A stretch of 64,000 nucleotides of DNA from assembly GCA_012719135.1 (NCBI GenBank), contig JAAYAW010000016.1, positions 1 to 64,000 on the forward strand. The letters run 5' to 3'. Of the stretch, positions 51,468 to 61,154 are shown piece by piece; the stretch's first letter is position 1; the number at the start of each line of letters is the position of its first letter. Source of the DNA: Chloroflexota bacterium. GTDB lineage: Bacteria; Chloroflexota; Anaerolineae; UBA1429. The position numbers and the translations under genes were made by a program. The notes under the pieces were generated by a model, which saw only the letters and a program-made list of their open reading frames with translations, searched no databases and had not been told where the DNA came from.

Positions 51468-54400
51468 ATGTCTCGGGTCGGCAGGCTGGCCACGAATCTG
51501 ATCGAGCCGCTCTGGCTGCTCGCACTCGTCGCGGTTCCGCTGTTCTTCAACACCTACTCTTTTCGCGTCTTTGAGCCCGACAAGCTGGGAGTGTTCCGCG
51601 CGCTATCGCTCGCTATTGCATTGCTTGTCATCGTTGGCGTGGCGCAGTACGCCGCCAAGCTCCGCTCGCGGACAGAGATGCTCGCAGGGGTGCGCGGATT
51701 GCTCAAGACGCCGCTGGTCGTTCCAGCTCTGGCGACTGCGGCCGTTTACCTGTTCTCTACGGCGTGGTCGGTAGAGCCTCGGACCAGCTTGCTGGGCTCA
51801 TACCAACGCCTGCAGGGTACCGTCAGCACGCTGTGCTACGTCGCCCTGTTTGCCTCCCTGCTGCTGTATCTACGCCGGCGGGAACAGCTGGAGCGCCTGC
51901 TCACCTTGATCGTCATCACCAGCTTTCCGATCGCGCTCTACGGAATCCTTCAGCACCATGGGATGGACCCGCTGCCCTGGCAGGGCGACGTCTCCGCGCG
52001 GGTAGCTTCGAGCCTGGGGAATCCCATCTTCCTGGGGGCCTATCTGGGGATGGTGATCCCCATCACCATCAGCCACATGCTGTTGAGTCCTCCTCTGGAG
52101 TGGGCCTCGCGTGACAGAACTCGCCGCCGGCTCGCACTTGTGGTGTGCCTGTGCGCGGCGCTCTTGCAGGCTGGGGCCTGGCTTACTCTGTCGTTCGCAA
52201 CCGCTGCACTTGTTTCGCTGCTAGCCCTGGCTGCGAGCATCGCCCTGGCGCGAAAGGCCGGGGCGACGTTCGCCGTGGCGTCGCGGCTATCGCTCGGCGC
52301 TCAGATACTCGTCGTTCAGATAGTCGCGCTGCTCTTCTGCGGCAGCCGAGGCCCCCAGGTCGGCCTGTTGGCCGGCCTGTGCCTCTTTGGACTGCTGATC
52401 GTAGCCCTTCGCCGCCGTAGAGGGCTGGCGATCGGCGTCGTTGCGGCCAGCGTCTTGATGGTCGCGCTGCTTGTTACCGCAAACATCCCTAGTTCGCCGC
52501 TTGCAGCGATTCGAGATGTGCCCTATCTGGGGCGGCTGGGACGATTGCTCGAGGTGGACCGCGGCACCGGGCGAGTACGCGTCCTAATCTGGCAGGGCTC
52601 CATAGACCTGCTTCGAAGCGACCCGTTGCGAGCTGTGATCGGATATGGCCCAGAGACGATGCACCTGGTGTACAACCGGTACTACCCTGCGGAGCTTGCG
52701 CAGGTGGAATCACGCACCGCCTCCCCCGACCGGGCTCACAATGAGACGTTCGACGCACTGATAACCACCGGTCTACTCGGCCTGGCGGTGCAACTCGTGC
52801 TGTTCATGAGCGTGGTTCATCTCGCCCTTCGCTCCCTGGGCCTGGTGCCGAGCAGGCGTGCCCGCGATGCTCTGTTCCTTCTCAGCGGGATGGGCGGTGC
52901 CCTGGGAGTCCTGCTGCCGCCATTCCTCGAGGGCAGCCTGCGCCTGAGCGGAGTCGGGCTGCCATTGGGCATTGCAGCCGGGGTGTTCCTCTATGTGGCT
53001 GCGTGTGCGCTGCGTGGCACAGCCCGGCCCACGCCGCTGGCCGCCTGGCAGCAGATGCTCGCGGTTGCGCTTCTGGCCGCTCTCGTGGCCCACTGGCTCG
53101 AGATCTCGGTCGGCATCGCCATCGCCGCCACGCGGGTCCATTTCTGGTGCTATGCCGCCATCGCTCTCTGCCTCACGAGAGAAAGCATGCGCTCGCCCAG
53201 TGGCCCTGAAGGGCTGGCGGCGCCAGCCATCCCGCTCAGGCGGCCGGACGCAAGGCACCACCGGCGCGCACCGGGCCGCTCCCGCGGCATCATGGCGCCT
53301 CCCGTTCAGGCAGCCACCGCCCCGGCGGGACGAGCGCGGGTGTGCACCTTGGCCCTGGCTCTATCTGCCATCCCGGTCACACTGGCCTGGAACCTGCTGG
53401 TGAACTCCTCCGGCACCACGAACCCATGGCACGTGCTGGCGGAGGGCTTCTCCGGAGGGCAACCGGGAGGCATCGTCGCCTTTGGGCCCCTGTGGCTCGT
53501 GGCTCTGCTCTTTCCCGCGCTGGCGCTTCCCCTGTTCGAACAGATGAAGGCCCCTACAGCTTCCGGCCGGCCCGATGCGCGCCTGCGAACGCTGGCCGGG
53601 TCGGCGGCCATGCTGATCATCGCCCCCGTGACGTACACTCTTTTGTTGGCTTTCGGTCTTGTGAAACCGACGAACCCTTCCGCGCTTCTCACCGGGTACG
53701 CTCTCATGTTGCTGTTCATCGCCGGCGGCATGTCCGCGGCTCTGCATCGTTCGTCTGACCGGAAGGAGGGCAAGGGCCGGGCAGCGGCGCTGATTCCCCT
53801 GTCAGCTCTCTGGCTCGGCGCGCTGGCTCTGGGATGGGCCATAGGGATGGCTCCCATCAGGGCGGACATGGTGTTCAAGCAGGGTTTGGCCCACGATGCT
53901 GCCCGCTCGTGGGAAGCGGCCGCTATCGCCTACGAGCAAGCGGTGGACGCGGCCCCCGCGCAAGATTATTACATCCTGTACGCAGGCAGAGCGCGCCTGG
54001 AGCAGGCCAAGGCCAGCCACAACCCCGCCGTGGCGGCCGATCTGCTGAACACGGCCCTGGAGCACCTCAACAGGGCAAGAGAGTTGAGCCCGCTCAACAC
54101 CGACCACACGGCAAACCTGGCACGAGCGCATCGCACGTGGGCCGATTCGGAACCGGACCTTCAGGCCAGGACGGAGCACCTGGAGGAGGCCTCCGCCCTG
54201 TATGCAGAGGCCACGGAGCTCAGCCCCAACAACGCCATTCTGATGAATGAGTGGGGCATGACTTTTGCCTCCCTGGGGGATGCCGCGCGTGCCCGCGAGT
54301 GTTACGAACGCTCACTGGCGCTGGATGATCGTTATGCGACGACTTTTCTGCTGCTGAGCGACCTCGCCATCGGCCATGAGGATTGGACTGCGGCTCTCCC

Positions 54401-54686
54401 ATACCTGGAGAGGGCCTCGGAGTTGAGTCCGAGTTCCCCCTCCACATGGGGCCGCCTGGCCTACGTCTATGCCAACCTGCAGCGCTGGACCGAGGCCATC
54501 GCTGCGAACGAGACAGTTCTGGAGTTGCAGCCGGATGACTATACTACACTAAGGAACCTGATCTACATCTACACCAAGCAGCAAGATGTGGACATGGCCC
54601 TGTACTATCTGGAGCGCGCCCTGCCCCTGGCGCCAGAGGGCGACCGCGCAACACTGGACGCTCTGCATGAGCAACTCACCCAATGA
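51468..54686 (+). CDS. O-antigen ligase-like membrane protein fused to TPR domain
   Basis: The 1072-residue protein begins with about eleven membrane segments (residues 15-460), including the periplasmic-loop segment RVLIWQGSIDLLRSDPLRAVIGYGPETM (split here for length: RVLIWQGSIDLL at about 366), typical of the Wzy/WaaL superfamily. A Pro/Arg-rich linker (about 585-620) is followed by four more hydrophobic segments, and residues about 810-1072 form at least five tetratricopeptide repeats (AARSWEAAAIAYEQAVDAAP, AARARECYERSLALDDRYAT). The fold suggests ligation or polymerisation of lipid-linked glycan, with the TPR end as a docking platform. ATG 51468 has GGAG upstream. Confidence 0.8.
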   Translation: MSRVGRLATNLIEPLWLLALVAVPLFFNTYSFRVFEPDKLGVFRALSLAIALLVIVGVAQYAAKLRSRTEMLAGVRGLLKTPLVVPALATAAVYLFSTAWSVEPRTSLLGSYQRLQGTVSTLCYVALFASLLLYLRRREQLERLLTLIVITSFPIALYGILQHHGMDPLPWQGDVSARVASSLGNPIFLGAYLGMVIPITISHMLLSPPLEWASRDRTRRRLALVVCLCAALLQAGAWLTLSFATAALVSLLALAASIALARKAGATFAVASRLSLGAQILVVQIVALLFCGSRGPQVGLLAGLCLFGLLIVALRRRRGLAIGVVAASVLMVALLVTANIPSSPLAAIRDVPYLGRLGRLLEVDRGTGRVRVLIWQGSIDLLRSDPLRAVIGYGPETMHLVYNRYYPAELAQVESRTASPDRAHNETFDALITTGLLGLAVQLVLFMSVVHLALRSLGLVPSRRARDALFLLSGMGGALGVLLPPFLEGSLRLSGVGLPLGIAAGVFLYVAACALRGTARPTPLAAWQQMLAVALLAALVAHWLEISVGIAIAATRVHFWCYAAIALCLTRESMRSPSGPEGLAAPAIPLRRPDARHHRRAPGRSRGIMAPPVQAATAPAGRARVCTLALALSAIPVTLAWNLLVNSSGTTNPWHVLAEGFSGGQPGGIVAFGPLWLVALLFPALALPLFEQMKAPTASGRPDARLRTLAGSAAMLIIAPVTYTLLLAFGLVKPTNPSALLTGYALMLLFIAGGMSAALHRSSDRKEGKGRAAALIPLSALWLGALALGWAIGMAPIRADMVFKQGLAHDAARSWEAAAIAYEQAVDAAPAQDYYILYAGRARLEQAKASHNPAVAADLLNTALEHLNRARELSPLNTDHTANLARAHRTWADSEPDLQARTEHLEEASALYAEATELSPNNAILMNEWGMTFASLGDAARARECYERSLALDDRYATTFLLLSDLAIGHEDWTAALPYLERASELSPSSPSTWGRLAYVYANLQRWTEAIAANETVLELQPDDYTTLRNLIYIYTKQQDVDMALYYLERALPLAPEGDRATLDALHEQLTQ

Positions 54687-54719
54687 GTAGAGCACACATC
54701 ACCCCGTGGGAGTAGTGGT

Positions 54720-55754
54720 ATGGCCCAATATGCGCTGATCGGCCTTTCGGCTTTCCTGCTGGCGGCGGGTGCAACACCCGTGATGCGGCGCGTCGCCTTC
54801 CGGCTCGGTATCGTGGATCTCCCCGCCGCACGCAAGGTACACGCCCGCCCGATGCCGTTGCTGGGTGGCGTTGCCATCTATGTCGCCTTCATCGCCACCC
54901 TGGCCATCCTGGGTGACCGCGCCTATGTACGAGAGGTGGTGGGTATCTTCGCCGGCGCCACGCTGTGTTCGTTCGTGGGAGCATGGGATGATCGATCCAG
55001 CCTCAGACCCAGAGCCAAGCTGCTGGTACAGGTGCTGGCCAGCGTCATCCTGGTGCTCTCTGGCGTATCCATACAACTGCCCTGGCTGGGGCCCCTGAAC
55101 ACCATCGTCACGATCATTTGGGTTGTCGGTATCACCAACGCCATGAATCTGCTCGACAACATGGATGGCCTGTGCGGCGGAACGGCGATGATCGCGGCCA
55201 CCTTCTTCCTGCTCCTGGCGGCCACCGAGGGGCAGTATCTCGTAGGCGCACTGGCAGCGGCTGTCGTCGGCGCCTGCGTCGGCTTTCTGGTGTACAACTT
55301 TAACCCGGCCAGCGTATTCATGGGCGACAGCGGAGCGCTTTTCCTCGGCTTTGTCCTCGCAGCGCTGGGAATCAAGCTCCGATTCATGACTCTCTCGCCC
55401 AGCGTCTCCTGGCTCATACCCGTAGTGGTGCTGGGGCTGCCGGTGTTTGACACCACTCTCGTGACCGTATCGCGGCTGCGCCGAGGTCTAAACCCCCTGA
55501 CGACGCCGGGAAAGGACCACCTTTCACACCGTCTGGTGGCGCGCGGGATGTCGCACAGAGAGGCCGTCCTGGTCCTCTACCTCGTGAGCGGAGCCTTTGG
55601 CGTCGTGGGCATGTTCCTGACCCAGGCATCTGCCCGACTGTCTATGGCCATCGGCATCTCATTGGCACTCGCGGGGGTCTGTGCCATTTACCGGCTCGAG
55701 AGTGGAACGAGAGCCGTATCCAGCCCGCCGCCGCCCGAGCGCGCCGAGCCGTAG
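54720..55754 (+). CDS. MraY/WecA family phosphoglycosyl transferase
   Basis: A 344-residue polytopic membrane enzyme (about ten segments) that transfers sugar-1-phosphate to undecaprenyl phosphate. [16 protein letters not shown] (about residue 40), [18 protein letters not shown] (about 80), [15 protein letters not shown] (about 139) and [12 protein letters not shown] (about 199) are the conserved metal and carrier motifs; the WecA-type His-rich loop is represented by [16 protein letters not shown] (about 262). It probably starts repeat-unit synthesis for a glycan polymerised by the upstream gene's product. GGGAG precedes ATG 54720. Confidence 0.92.
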   Translation: MAQYALIGLSAFLLAAGATPVMRRVAFRLGIVDLPAARKVHARPMPLLGGVAIYVAFIATLAILGDRAYVREVVGIFAGATLCSFVGAWDDRSSLRPRAKLLVQVLASVILVLSGVSIQLPWLGPLNTIVTIIWVVGITNAMNLLDNMDGLCGGTAMIAATFFLLLAATEGQYLVGALAAAVVGACVGFLVYNFNPASVFMGDSGALFLGFVLAALGIKLRFMTLSPSVSWLIPVVVLGLPVFDTTLVTVSRLRRGLNPLTTPGKDHLSHRLVARGMSHREAVLVLYLVSGAFGVVGMFLTQASARLSMAIGISLALAGVCAIYRLESGTRAVSSPPPPERAEP

Positions 55755-55829
55755 GTTACCGTTGTTCGCCAGCACGCCCCGCTCTTTCGTGACAACGGGG
55801 ACGTGCCCAGTTCACAAAAAGGAGTCGAC

Positions 55830-56393
55830 ATGCGTGATCTGAGACAGAGCCCAGGTGCGAGCGCAGCGCAGCCCCAGCCGATGCAGTGGCGCCAGCCTCC
55901 GGCGATGGCCCTCAAGCGTGGCGCTCGCTATGGCGCCGTCATCCACACGAGCGCCGGAGTCATCGAAGTCGAGTTGTTCCAGGACGAGACGCCCGTAACG
56001 GTGAACAACTTTGTCTTTCTGGCACGCAAGGGATACTACGATGGGGTTACGTTTCACCGTGTGATTCCGGGCTTTATGGCGCAGACGGGCGATCCCACAG
56101 GCACGGGGGCTGGGGGGCCCGGATACACGTTTCAGGACGAGTTTTCTCCACGGCTGCGGCATAGCGCAGAAGGAGTGGTCTCGATGGCCAATCGAGGGCC
56201 GGCCACCAACGGCAGCCAGTTCTTTATCACCTATGTGCCCACCCCGCACCTGGATGGGCGGCACACGGTATTCGGACGGGTCATCAAGGGCATGGATGTC
56301 GTTCGAGCGATAGCACCGCGGGATCCGGGCGCGCGACCGGCGCCTCCTCCGGGTGACACGATCCTGAGCATCGACATCCTGGAAACCCTGTGA
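55830..56393 (+). CDS. Cyclophilin-type peptidyl-prolyl isomerase
   Basis: The 187-residue protein is a single cyclophilin domain after a 30-residue Pro/Gln-rich N-terminus without a signal peptide. [26 protein letters not shown] (cited in part: [17 protein letters not shown], about residue 76) carries the catalytic Arg, and [20 protein letters not shown] (about 131) the active-site Phe and His. It accelerates prolyl isomerisation in protein folding. ATG 55830 follows AAAAGGAG; GTG 55803 would add nine residues. Coupled to the next gene by a GTGA overlap. Confidence 0.93.
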   Translation: MRDLRQSPGASAAQPQPMQWRQPPAMALKRGARYGAVIHTSAGVIEVELFQDETPVTVNNFVFLARKGYYDGVTFHRVIPGFMAQTGDPTGTGAGGPGYTFQDEFSPRLRHSAEGVVSMANRGPATNGSQFFITYVPTPHLDGRHTVFGRVIKGMDVVRAIAPRDPGARPAPPPGDTILSIDILETL

Positions 56394-56962
56394 CGACGCC
56401 CTCACCAGGTGACAGCCAGCGCAAGGCCTCTGGCCGCTACTCGCACTGGGTGGCTCTGGCCGCGTCGCTGGCTATCACCGCATTGGTGCTGATATTCCGC
56501 GAGGAACTCGCCGAACTGCGTGAGTACGGCTACATTGGCGTGTTTCTGATCAGCATCGTCGGGAATGCCACCGTAGTCTTGCCCACGCCGAGCCTGGCCA
56601 TCGTGTTTGCCGGCGGGAGCGTCCTGAATCCCTTCCTCGTAGGGCTGGTGGCAGGCGTTGGAGAGCCGTTGGGAGAACTGACGGGGTACATGGCAGGCTA
56701 TGCCGGTAGCGCCGTGGTGGAGGACAACCCCCGCTTCCAGAGGGTGAGGGACCTCGTTGAGCGCCATGGCTTCCTGACCCTGCTGGTTCTGTCGTCTATA
56801 CCCAACCCGCTCTTTGACCTTGCGGGCATCGCTGCCGGCATGGCCCGCTATCCGGTGCTCGCTTTCTTGCTGCCGTGCTGGATTGGGAAGACCATCAAAG
56901 CCACCGCCGTCGCACTGGTGGGCTCGCTGTCGCTGGATTGGGTCATGGGCTGGTTGGGATAG
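56390..56962 (+). CDS. VTT-domain (DedA/SNARE-associated) membrane protein
   Basis: A 190-residue integral membrane protein with about five hydrophobic segments. The VTT/DedA pattern is seen as [19 protein letters not shown] (about residue 49), [19 protein letters not shown] (about 89) and a C-terminal [19 protein letters not shown]. Family members flip or handle undecaprenyl phosphate or membrane lipids, which would fit the glycan genes upstream, though the individual role is unproven. GTG 56390 overlaps the cyclophilin stop. Confidence 0.85.
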   Translation: MTTPSPGDSQRKASGRYSHWVALAASLAITALVLIFREELAELREYGYIGVFLISIVGNATVVLPTPSLAIVFAGGSVLNPFLVGLVAGVGEPLGELTGYMAGYAGSAVVEDNPRFQRVRDLVERHGFLTLLVLSSIPNPLFDLAGIAAGMARYPVLAFLLPCWIGKTIKATAVALVGSLSLDWVMGWLG

Positions 56963-57009
56963 TTGAACCCAGTCCACAGGTGATCGTCGAGGGGCGTGCC
57001 TGGAAGGTA

Positions 57010-57039
57010 GACCGTCTCGCTCTATCGAGCGAGACGGTT
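57010..57039. terminator. Bidirectional terminator between VTT and DUF3343 genes
   Basis: A twelve-base-pair perfect inverted repeat with a four-base loop (57011-57022 with 57027-57038) lies between convergent genes. Downstream plus strand is TCCCTCTCTC. Confidence 0.75.
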
Positions 57040-57046
57040 CCCTCTC

Positions 57047-57286
57047 TCAGAGGTGATGGATGGCGTCCATCTCCACTCCGGCAGCCTGGAGAGCGGCCGT
57101 GACACTCTCGCGTTCGCCCCACGCGATGCGTGCCGCTATACCGCAGTTGTTCGATAGCTCACGCGGCACAGGGATCAGCCGCACGGCGAGCCCTGCCTTC
57201 TGAAGGACCCGCTCCGCCCGCAGGGCAGCAGAAGTGCTCGGAACAAGGACGACCCCGAATTCCTCTCCGTCCACAAGCTTGGCCAT
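57047..57286 (-). CDS. DUF3343 putative Se/S carrier-like protein
   Basis: A 79-residue cytosolic protein of DUF3343, a small ferredoxin-like fold proposed to carry selenium or sulfur. FGVVLVPSTSAALRAERVLQKAG, cited for its central half, is followed by RLIPVPRELSNNCGIAARI with the single conserved Cys near residue 49, the family hallmark. Usual partners are selenium-metabolism or cysteine-desulfurase genes; none is present here, so it looks orphaned. A minus-strand TATAAT lies at 57321-57316. Confidence 0.85.
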   Translation of the reverse strand: MAKLVDGEEFGVVLVPSTSAALRAERVLQKAGLAVRLIPVPRELSNNCGIAARIAWGERESVTAALQAAGVEMDAIHHL

Positions 57287-57346
57287 GTCACCTACCTTCT
57301 AACATATACGCGGGCATTATAGCCCAGGTAGGGCAAACCGCGCAGT

Positions 57347-57375
57347 TTGACATGGCCTGCGCCGGCGTTTATGCT
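57347..57375 (+). promoter_or_regulatory. Promoter for GH78-like gene
   Basis: Consensus TTGACA (57347-57352), 17-base spacer, TATGCT (57370-57375). Leader of about 40 bases precedes ATG 57421. Confidence 0.62.
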
Positions 57376-57420
57376 GGCCACGTTCAGGCCCTCCCCACGC
57401 ACTCGGAAGGAACCGCACCG

Positions 57421-59853
57421 ATGAGAGTGACGTACGACCGCAACCCTTTCCCGCCGGCGGCACTCCCTGGGTGTCCGCAACCTCCGCCAGGCTATGGCTG
57501 CCAGTGGATCTGGCATCCGAGCGCCGAGCCCGGAAAGCCGGCGTTCATGGCCTTCCGGCTGCCCGTGTCTCTCGATCGAGCCCACGGGACAGTGATCCAT
57601 GTCTCCGCGGACCAGCGCTATGAGCTCTACCTCGATGGGAAACGCATCGGTCGCGGACCAATGCGCGGCGACGTGGCACACTGGCAGTACGAGAGCTACC
57701 ACGTGGACCTGATGGCGGGATCGCACCTGCTGGCGGCCCGCGTGTGGTGGCTGCCCGAGGATGGCGCGCCGATGGCCCAGCTTTCGAGCAACCCTGGTTT
57801 TCTCTTGCTGGCTGAGGGCCCGCTCACCGACCGGCTCTCCACCGGCGTGGCTCCCTGGGAAGTGTTGGCGATCGAGGGCTATGAACGGCTACCCGCCCCA
57901 TCGTTGGGATCCTATGCGGTGGTGGGCTGGTCCTTTCTGCTGGACGGCCATCAGCATCCCTGGGGATGGAACACCGACCCCTGCACCTCCGGAGCCTGGC
58001 AACCTGCCGTTGACGTGGCCGTGCCCGTGGGAGATGCCGTTCATGCGGCGGCCGATCCGGAGACGGCGCATCGCCAGCCAGCACACCATCTTGAACCAAC
58101 AGCGCTACCGGCCATGTGCGATCTCGCGCACAAGGCGGGAACCGTGAGATTGGCAGAGTCCGTCAGCTCAGATTGGCAGCCCGGGTCGCCAGTAGAGCTG
58201 GCCGACAACGAGATCGCCTTAGCTTCCCAGTGGCAGGCCATGCTCCGCGGCGACGGATCCCTGGAGATCGAACAACGCCGGCGCGTGCACGTGTTGATCG
58301 ATCTGGACGACTACTTGTGCGCCTATCCGGAGCTATCCACATCGGGCGGCAAAGGCGCCAGAATCACCATGGGGTGGGCGGAGGCTCTGTATGAGAGCGC
58401 AGACCCGCATGATCACCGCAAGGGCAACCGAGGGGAGGTCCAGGGCAAATACATCCGCTGCCCGGTAGATGCCTTCCTTCTGGAGGGAGGCAGAGGACGC
58501 CTCTACAGCACACTCTGGTGGCGTGCAGGCCGTTATGTCGACGTGCTGGTGGAGACGGAAGATGACCCGCTGAGCATTCACGGTCTCATATGGCGGGAGA
58601 CCCGCTACCCGCTGGAGATGGAATCAACCCTGGAGACCGACGACGCCGCCTTTGATGCCGTACGTCCCTTGATGTTTCGAACCCTCCAGATGTGCGCGCA
58701 CGAGACCTACATGGATTGCCCATACTATGAGCAGTTGCAGTACGTGGGCGATACACGGCTGGAGATCCTCGCCACATTCGTCACGACACATGATGATCGC
58801 CTGCCTGTGCGCGCCTACACCCTCTTTGACCAGTCGCGAGGATCCGACGGCCTCACCCGAAGCAGGTATCCCTCTGCCGTTCCGCAGGTGATCCCGCCCT
58901 TTTCGCTCTGGTGGGTCAGTATGGTTCACGACCTGTACATGTGGCGGCGCAGACACGAGTTGGTTCGCCGCATGCTGCCCGGAGTGCACGCCGTGCTCTC
59001 GGCATTCGATCAGTACAGAGGCGCTCAGGATCTTGTCAGCGCGCCGGACAGTTGGAACTTTGTGGATTGGGTACCAGAGTGGCGGGCCGGATGTCCGCCC
59101 GATGCCCGATACGGCCACAGCTCCATTCTGAACCTTCAGTTCATCTACGCGCTCGATCGTGCCTGCGCGATGCTGGAGGGACTAGGCAATCCCGATCTTG
59201 CCAGACATTGGCGCCGAATCCGTGAACGTGTCGCTGCCGCGGTGGTCGACAAGTATTGGGTAGCAAGACGCGGCCTGCTCTCTGACGATCTCGCGATGAC
59301 GCGCTACTCCGAGCATGCGCAGTGCCTGGCGCTTTTGTGCGATCTGTTCGATGGCAGCGACCGCAACCGGGTGGTCGAGGGGATGCTCCACAGCCCAGGT
59401 CTGGCACGCACCACGGTGTACTTTAGCCACTATCTGTTCGAAGCTCTCTACAAGGTCGGAGCCCTGGATCAGGCGGACCAACGGCTGTCCTTCTGGCGTG
59501 ACCTGCCTTCGATGGGCCTCAAGACAGTGCTTGAACAGCCCGAGCCATCACGCTCGGATTGCCATGCCTGGGGCGCGCACCCGCTCTATCATGCTTACGC
59601 ATCGTTCCTGGGAGCGCGGCCATCGGAACCGGGCTTTGCTCGGATCCGCATCGCCCCCCAGCCGGGCCGCTTCAGGCTCCTGCGAGGGCGCATGCCGGAT
59701 GCTGGTGCCGGCTGGATCGCCTCTGACCTCTCATTCGTCAGTGGCATGTCCGGAAGCATAGACCTGCCAGATGGCCTCGAGGGGGAGTTGGTCTGGCAGG
59801 GGCAAACGGTCCCGCTCAAGCCAGGCCACAACGCCTTGCAGCCCGCCCGTTGA
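57421..59853 (+). CDS. Glycoside hydrolase family 78-like alpha-L-rhamnosidase
   Basis: An 810-residue protein with GH78 architecture: N-terminal beta domains (VIHVSADQRYELYLDGKRIG near residue 61, PMRGDVAHWQYESY) then an alpha/alpha-barrel. ETYMDCPYYEQLQYVGDTRLE, cited as MDCPYYEQLQYVGDTR (about residue 433), contains the conserved Asp/Glu of rhamnosidases. No signal peptide, so it acts on imported rhamnosides. GGAAGGA precedes ATG 57421; a longer frame from 57130 runs across the DUF3343 gene and its promoter and is discarded. Confidence 0.85.
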   Translation: MRVTYDRNPFPPAALPGCPQPPPGYGCQWIWHPSAEPGKPAFMAFRLPVSLDRAHGTVIHVSADQRYELYLDGKRIGRGPMRGDVAHWQYESYHVDLMAGSHLLAARVWWLPEDGAPMAQLSSNPGFLLLAEGPLTDRLSTGVAPWEVLAIEGYERLPAPSLGSYAVVGWSFLLDGHQHPWGWNTDPCTSGAWQPAVDVAVPVGDAVHAAADPETAHRQPAHHLEPTALPAMCDLAHKAGTVRLAESVSSDWQPGSPVELADNEIALASQWQAMLRGDGSLEIEQRRRVHVLIDLDDYLCAYPELSTSGGKGARITMGWAEALYESADPHDHRKGNRGEVQGKYIRCPVDAFLLEGGRGRLYSTLWWRAGRYVDVLVETEDDPLSIHGLIWRETRYPLEMESTLETDDAAFDAVRPLMFRTLQMCAHETYMDCPYYEQLQYVGDTRLEILATFVTTHDDRLPVRAYTLFDQSRGSDGLTRSRYPSAVPQVIPPFSLWWVSMVHDLYMWRRRHELVRRMLPGVHAVLSAFDQYRGAQDLVSAPDSWNFVDWVPEWRAGCPPDARYGHSSILNLQFIYALDRACAMLEGLGNPDLARHWRRIRERVAAAVVDKYWVARRGLLSDDLAMTRYSEHAQCLALLCDLFDGSDRNRVVEGMLHSPGLARTTVYFSHYLFEALYKVGALDQADQRLSFWRDLPSMGLKTVLEQPEPSRSDCHAWGAHPLYHAYASFLGARPSEPGFARIRIAPQPGRFRLLRGRMPDAGAGWIASDLSFVSGMSGSIDLPDGLEGELVWQGQTVPLKPGHNALQPAR

Positions 59854-59896
59854 CGGGCGGGCCGGAATAAGCCGATATACGTGGAGGAAGTCCCCT

Positions 59897-61069
59897 ATGC
59901 CTGTTGAACTGAGCCTGCGCTACGGCGCCAACCCGCACCAGCAGCCTGCCCGGGTCTATGTGGAATCGGACTCGCTACCGTTCTCGGTCCGCAACGGTCG
60001 CCCCGGATACATTAACCTGCTGGACGCGCTCAACGCATGGCAACTCGTTCGCGAACTGCGCTCGGCGTTGTCCTTGCCCGCGGCAGCCTCCTTCAAGCAC
60101 GTGAGCCCCGCGGGAGCCGCCGTGAGCATCCCCTTGAGTGAAGCAGAACGTGTGGCGTGCGCAGTGGAGGACATGGAGCTTTCGCCCCTGGCTGCGGCCT
60201 ATGCCCGCGCGCGCGGTGCCGACCGCATGTCATCCTTTGGCGATTGGGTCGCCCTGAGCGATCCCTGCGATCTATCCACGGCTGAGATCCTGCGTCGCGA
60301 GGTTTCCGATGGCATCATCGCTCCAGGCTATGAACCGGGAGCGCTCGATATCCTGTGCCAGAAACGCGGCGGCTCCTACTGTGTGCTGGAGATAGATCCC
60401 CAATATGCGCCTGAGGAGATCGAGAGGCGAACCGTATTCGGTGTGACGCTCGAACAACGCCGGAACGACGCCCGCATTACGCCTGACACCTTCGCCAACA
60501 TCGTTTCCATGAATCGCGAAATGCCTGAAGAAGGCCTGCGTGATCTCATCGTGGCCACCATCACGCTCAAGTATACCCAGTCCAATTCGGTCTGTCTGGC
60601 GCACCACGGACAGGTGACAGGAAATGGCGCCGGCCAGCAGTCTCGCGTTCACTGCACGCGCCTGGCCGCAGACAAGTCGGACCTCTGGTTTCTGAGGCAG
60701 CATCCGGTGATTCAAGAGTTCCACTTCGCCCGGGGCCTGAGCCGGGCGGACAGGAACAACGCGATTGACCTGTACTTTGCCGAGGCGCTTTCCCCGGCGG
60801 AGGAACGGGCCTGGGAGGCTTCGTTCCAGAAGGTGCCGACCCGGCTGGACCATGCCGAGAGGCGCGCCTGGCTGAACGAGCTACGCGGGGTCGCACTCAG
60901 TAGCGACGCCTACTTCCCCTTCCGAGACAGCATCGATCGGGCCTCCCGCAGCGGGGTGAGCTGTGTGGCGCATCCGGGGGGATCCAAACGAGACCAGGAT
61001 GTGATCGGCGCCTGCGATGAATACCACATGGTGATGGCACAGACCGGTCTACGGCTGTTCCATCACTAG
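59897..61069 (+). CDS. purH: Stand-alone AICAR transformylase (PurH C-terminal domain)
   Basis: A 390-residue protein corresponding to the phosphoribosylaminoimidazolecarboxamide formyltransferase part of PurH. LRYGANPHQQPARVY starts it, the catalytic Lys-His pair is in SFKHVSPAGAAVS (about residue 62), and KYTQSNSVCLAHHGQVTGNGAGQQSR (cited for KYTQSNSV, about 226) binds folate and AICAR. The roughly 200-residue N-terminal IMP cyclohydrolase domain is missing, so ring closure must be encoded elsewhere. It uses 10-formyl-tetrahydrofolate, linking to the one-carbon genes upstream. GGAGG precedes ATG 59897. Confidence 0.9.
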   Translation: MPVELSLRYGANPHQQPARVYVESDSLPFSVRNGRPGYINLLDALNAWQLVRELRSALSLPAAASFKHVSPAGAAVSIPLSEAERVACAVEDMELSPLAAAYARARGADRMSSFGDWVALSDPCDLSTAEILRREVSDGIIAPGYEPGALDILCQKRGGSYCVLEIDPQYAPEEIERRTVFGVTLEQRRNDARITPDTFANIVSMNREMPEEGLRDLIVATITLKYTQSNSVCLAHHGQVTGNGAGQQSRVHCTRLAADKSDLWFLRQHPVIQEFHFARGLSRADRNNAIDLYFAEALSPAEERAWEASFQKVPTRLDHAERRAWLNELRGVALSSDAYFPFRDSIDRASRSGVSCVAHPGGSKRDQDVIGACDEYHMVMAQTGLRLFHH

Positions 61070-61097
61070 AGTCTTGGTGGCGTGAAGCAACACGAGT

Positions 61098-61131
61098 CAG
61101 GCCCCGCAGCCCGGAAGGCTTGCGGGGCCTG
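61098..61131. terminator. Bidirectional terminator between purH-like gene and hflX
   Basis: An eleven-base-pair perfect inverted repeat CAGGCCCCGCA/TGCGGGGCCTG (61098-61108, 61121-61131) with an inner GCC/GGC pair lies between convergent genes. Confidence 0.8.
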
Positions 61132-61154
61132 TGACGTTCGGATCAGGCAGCGCC

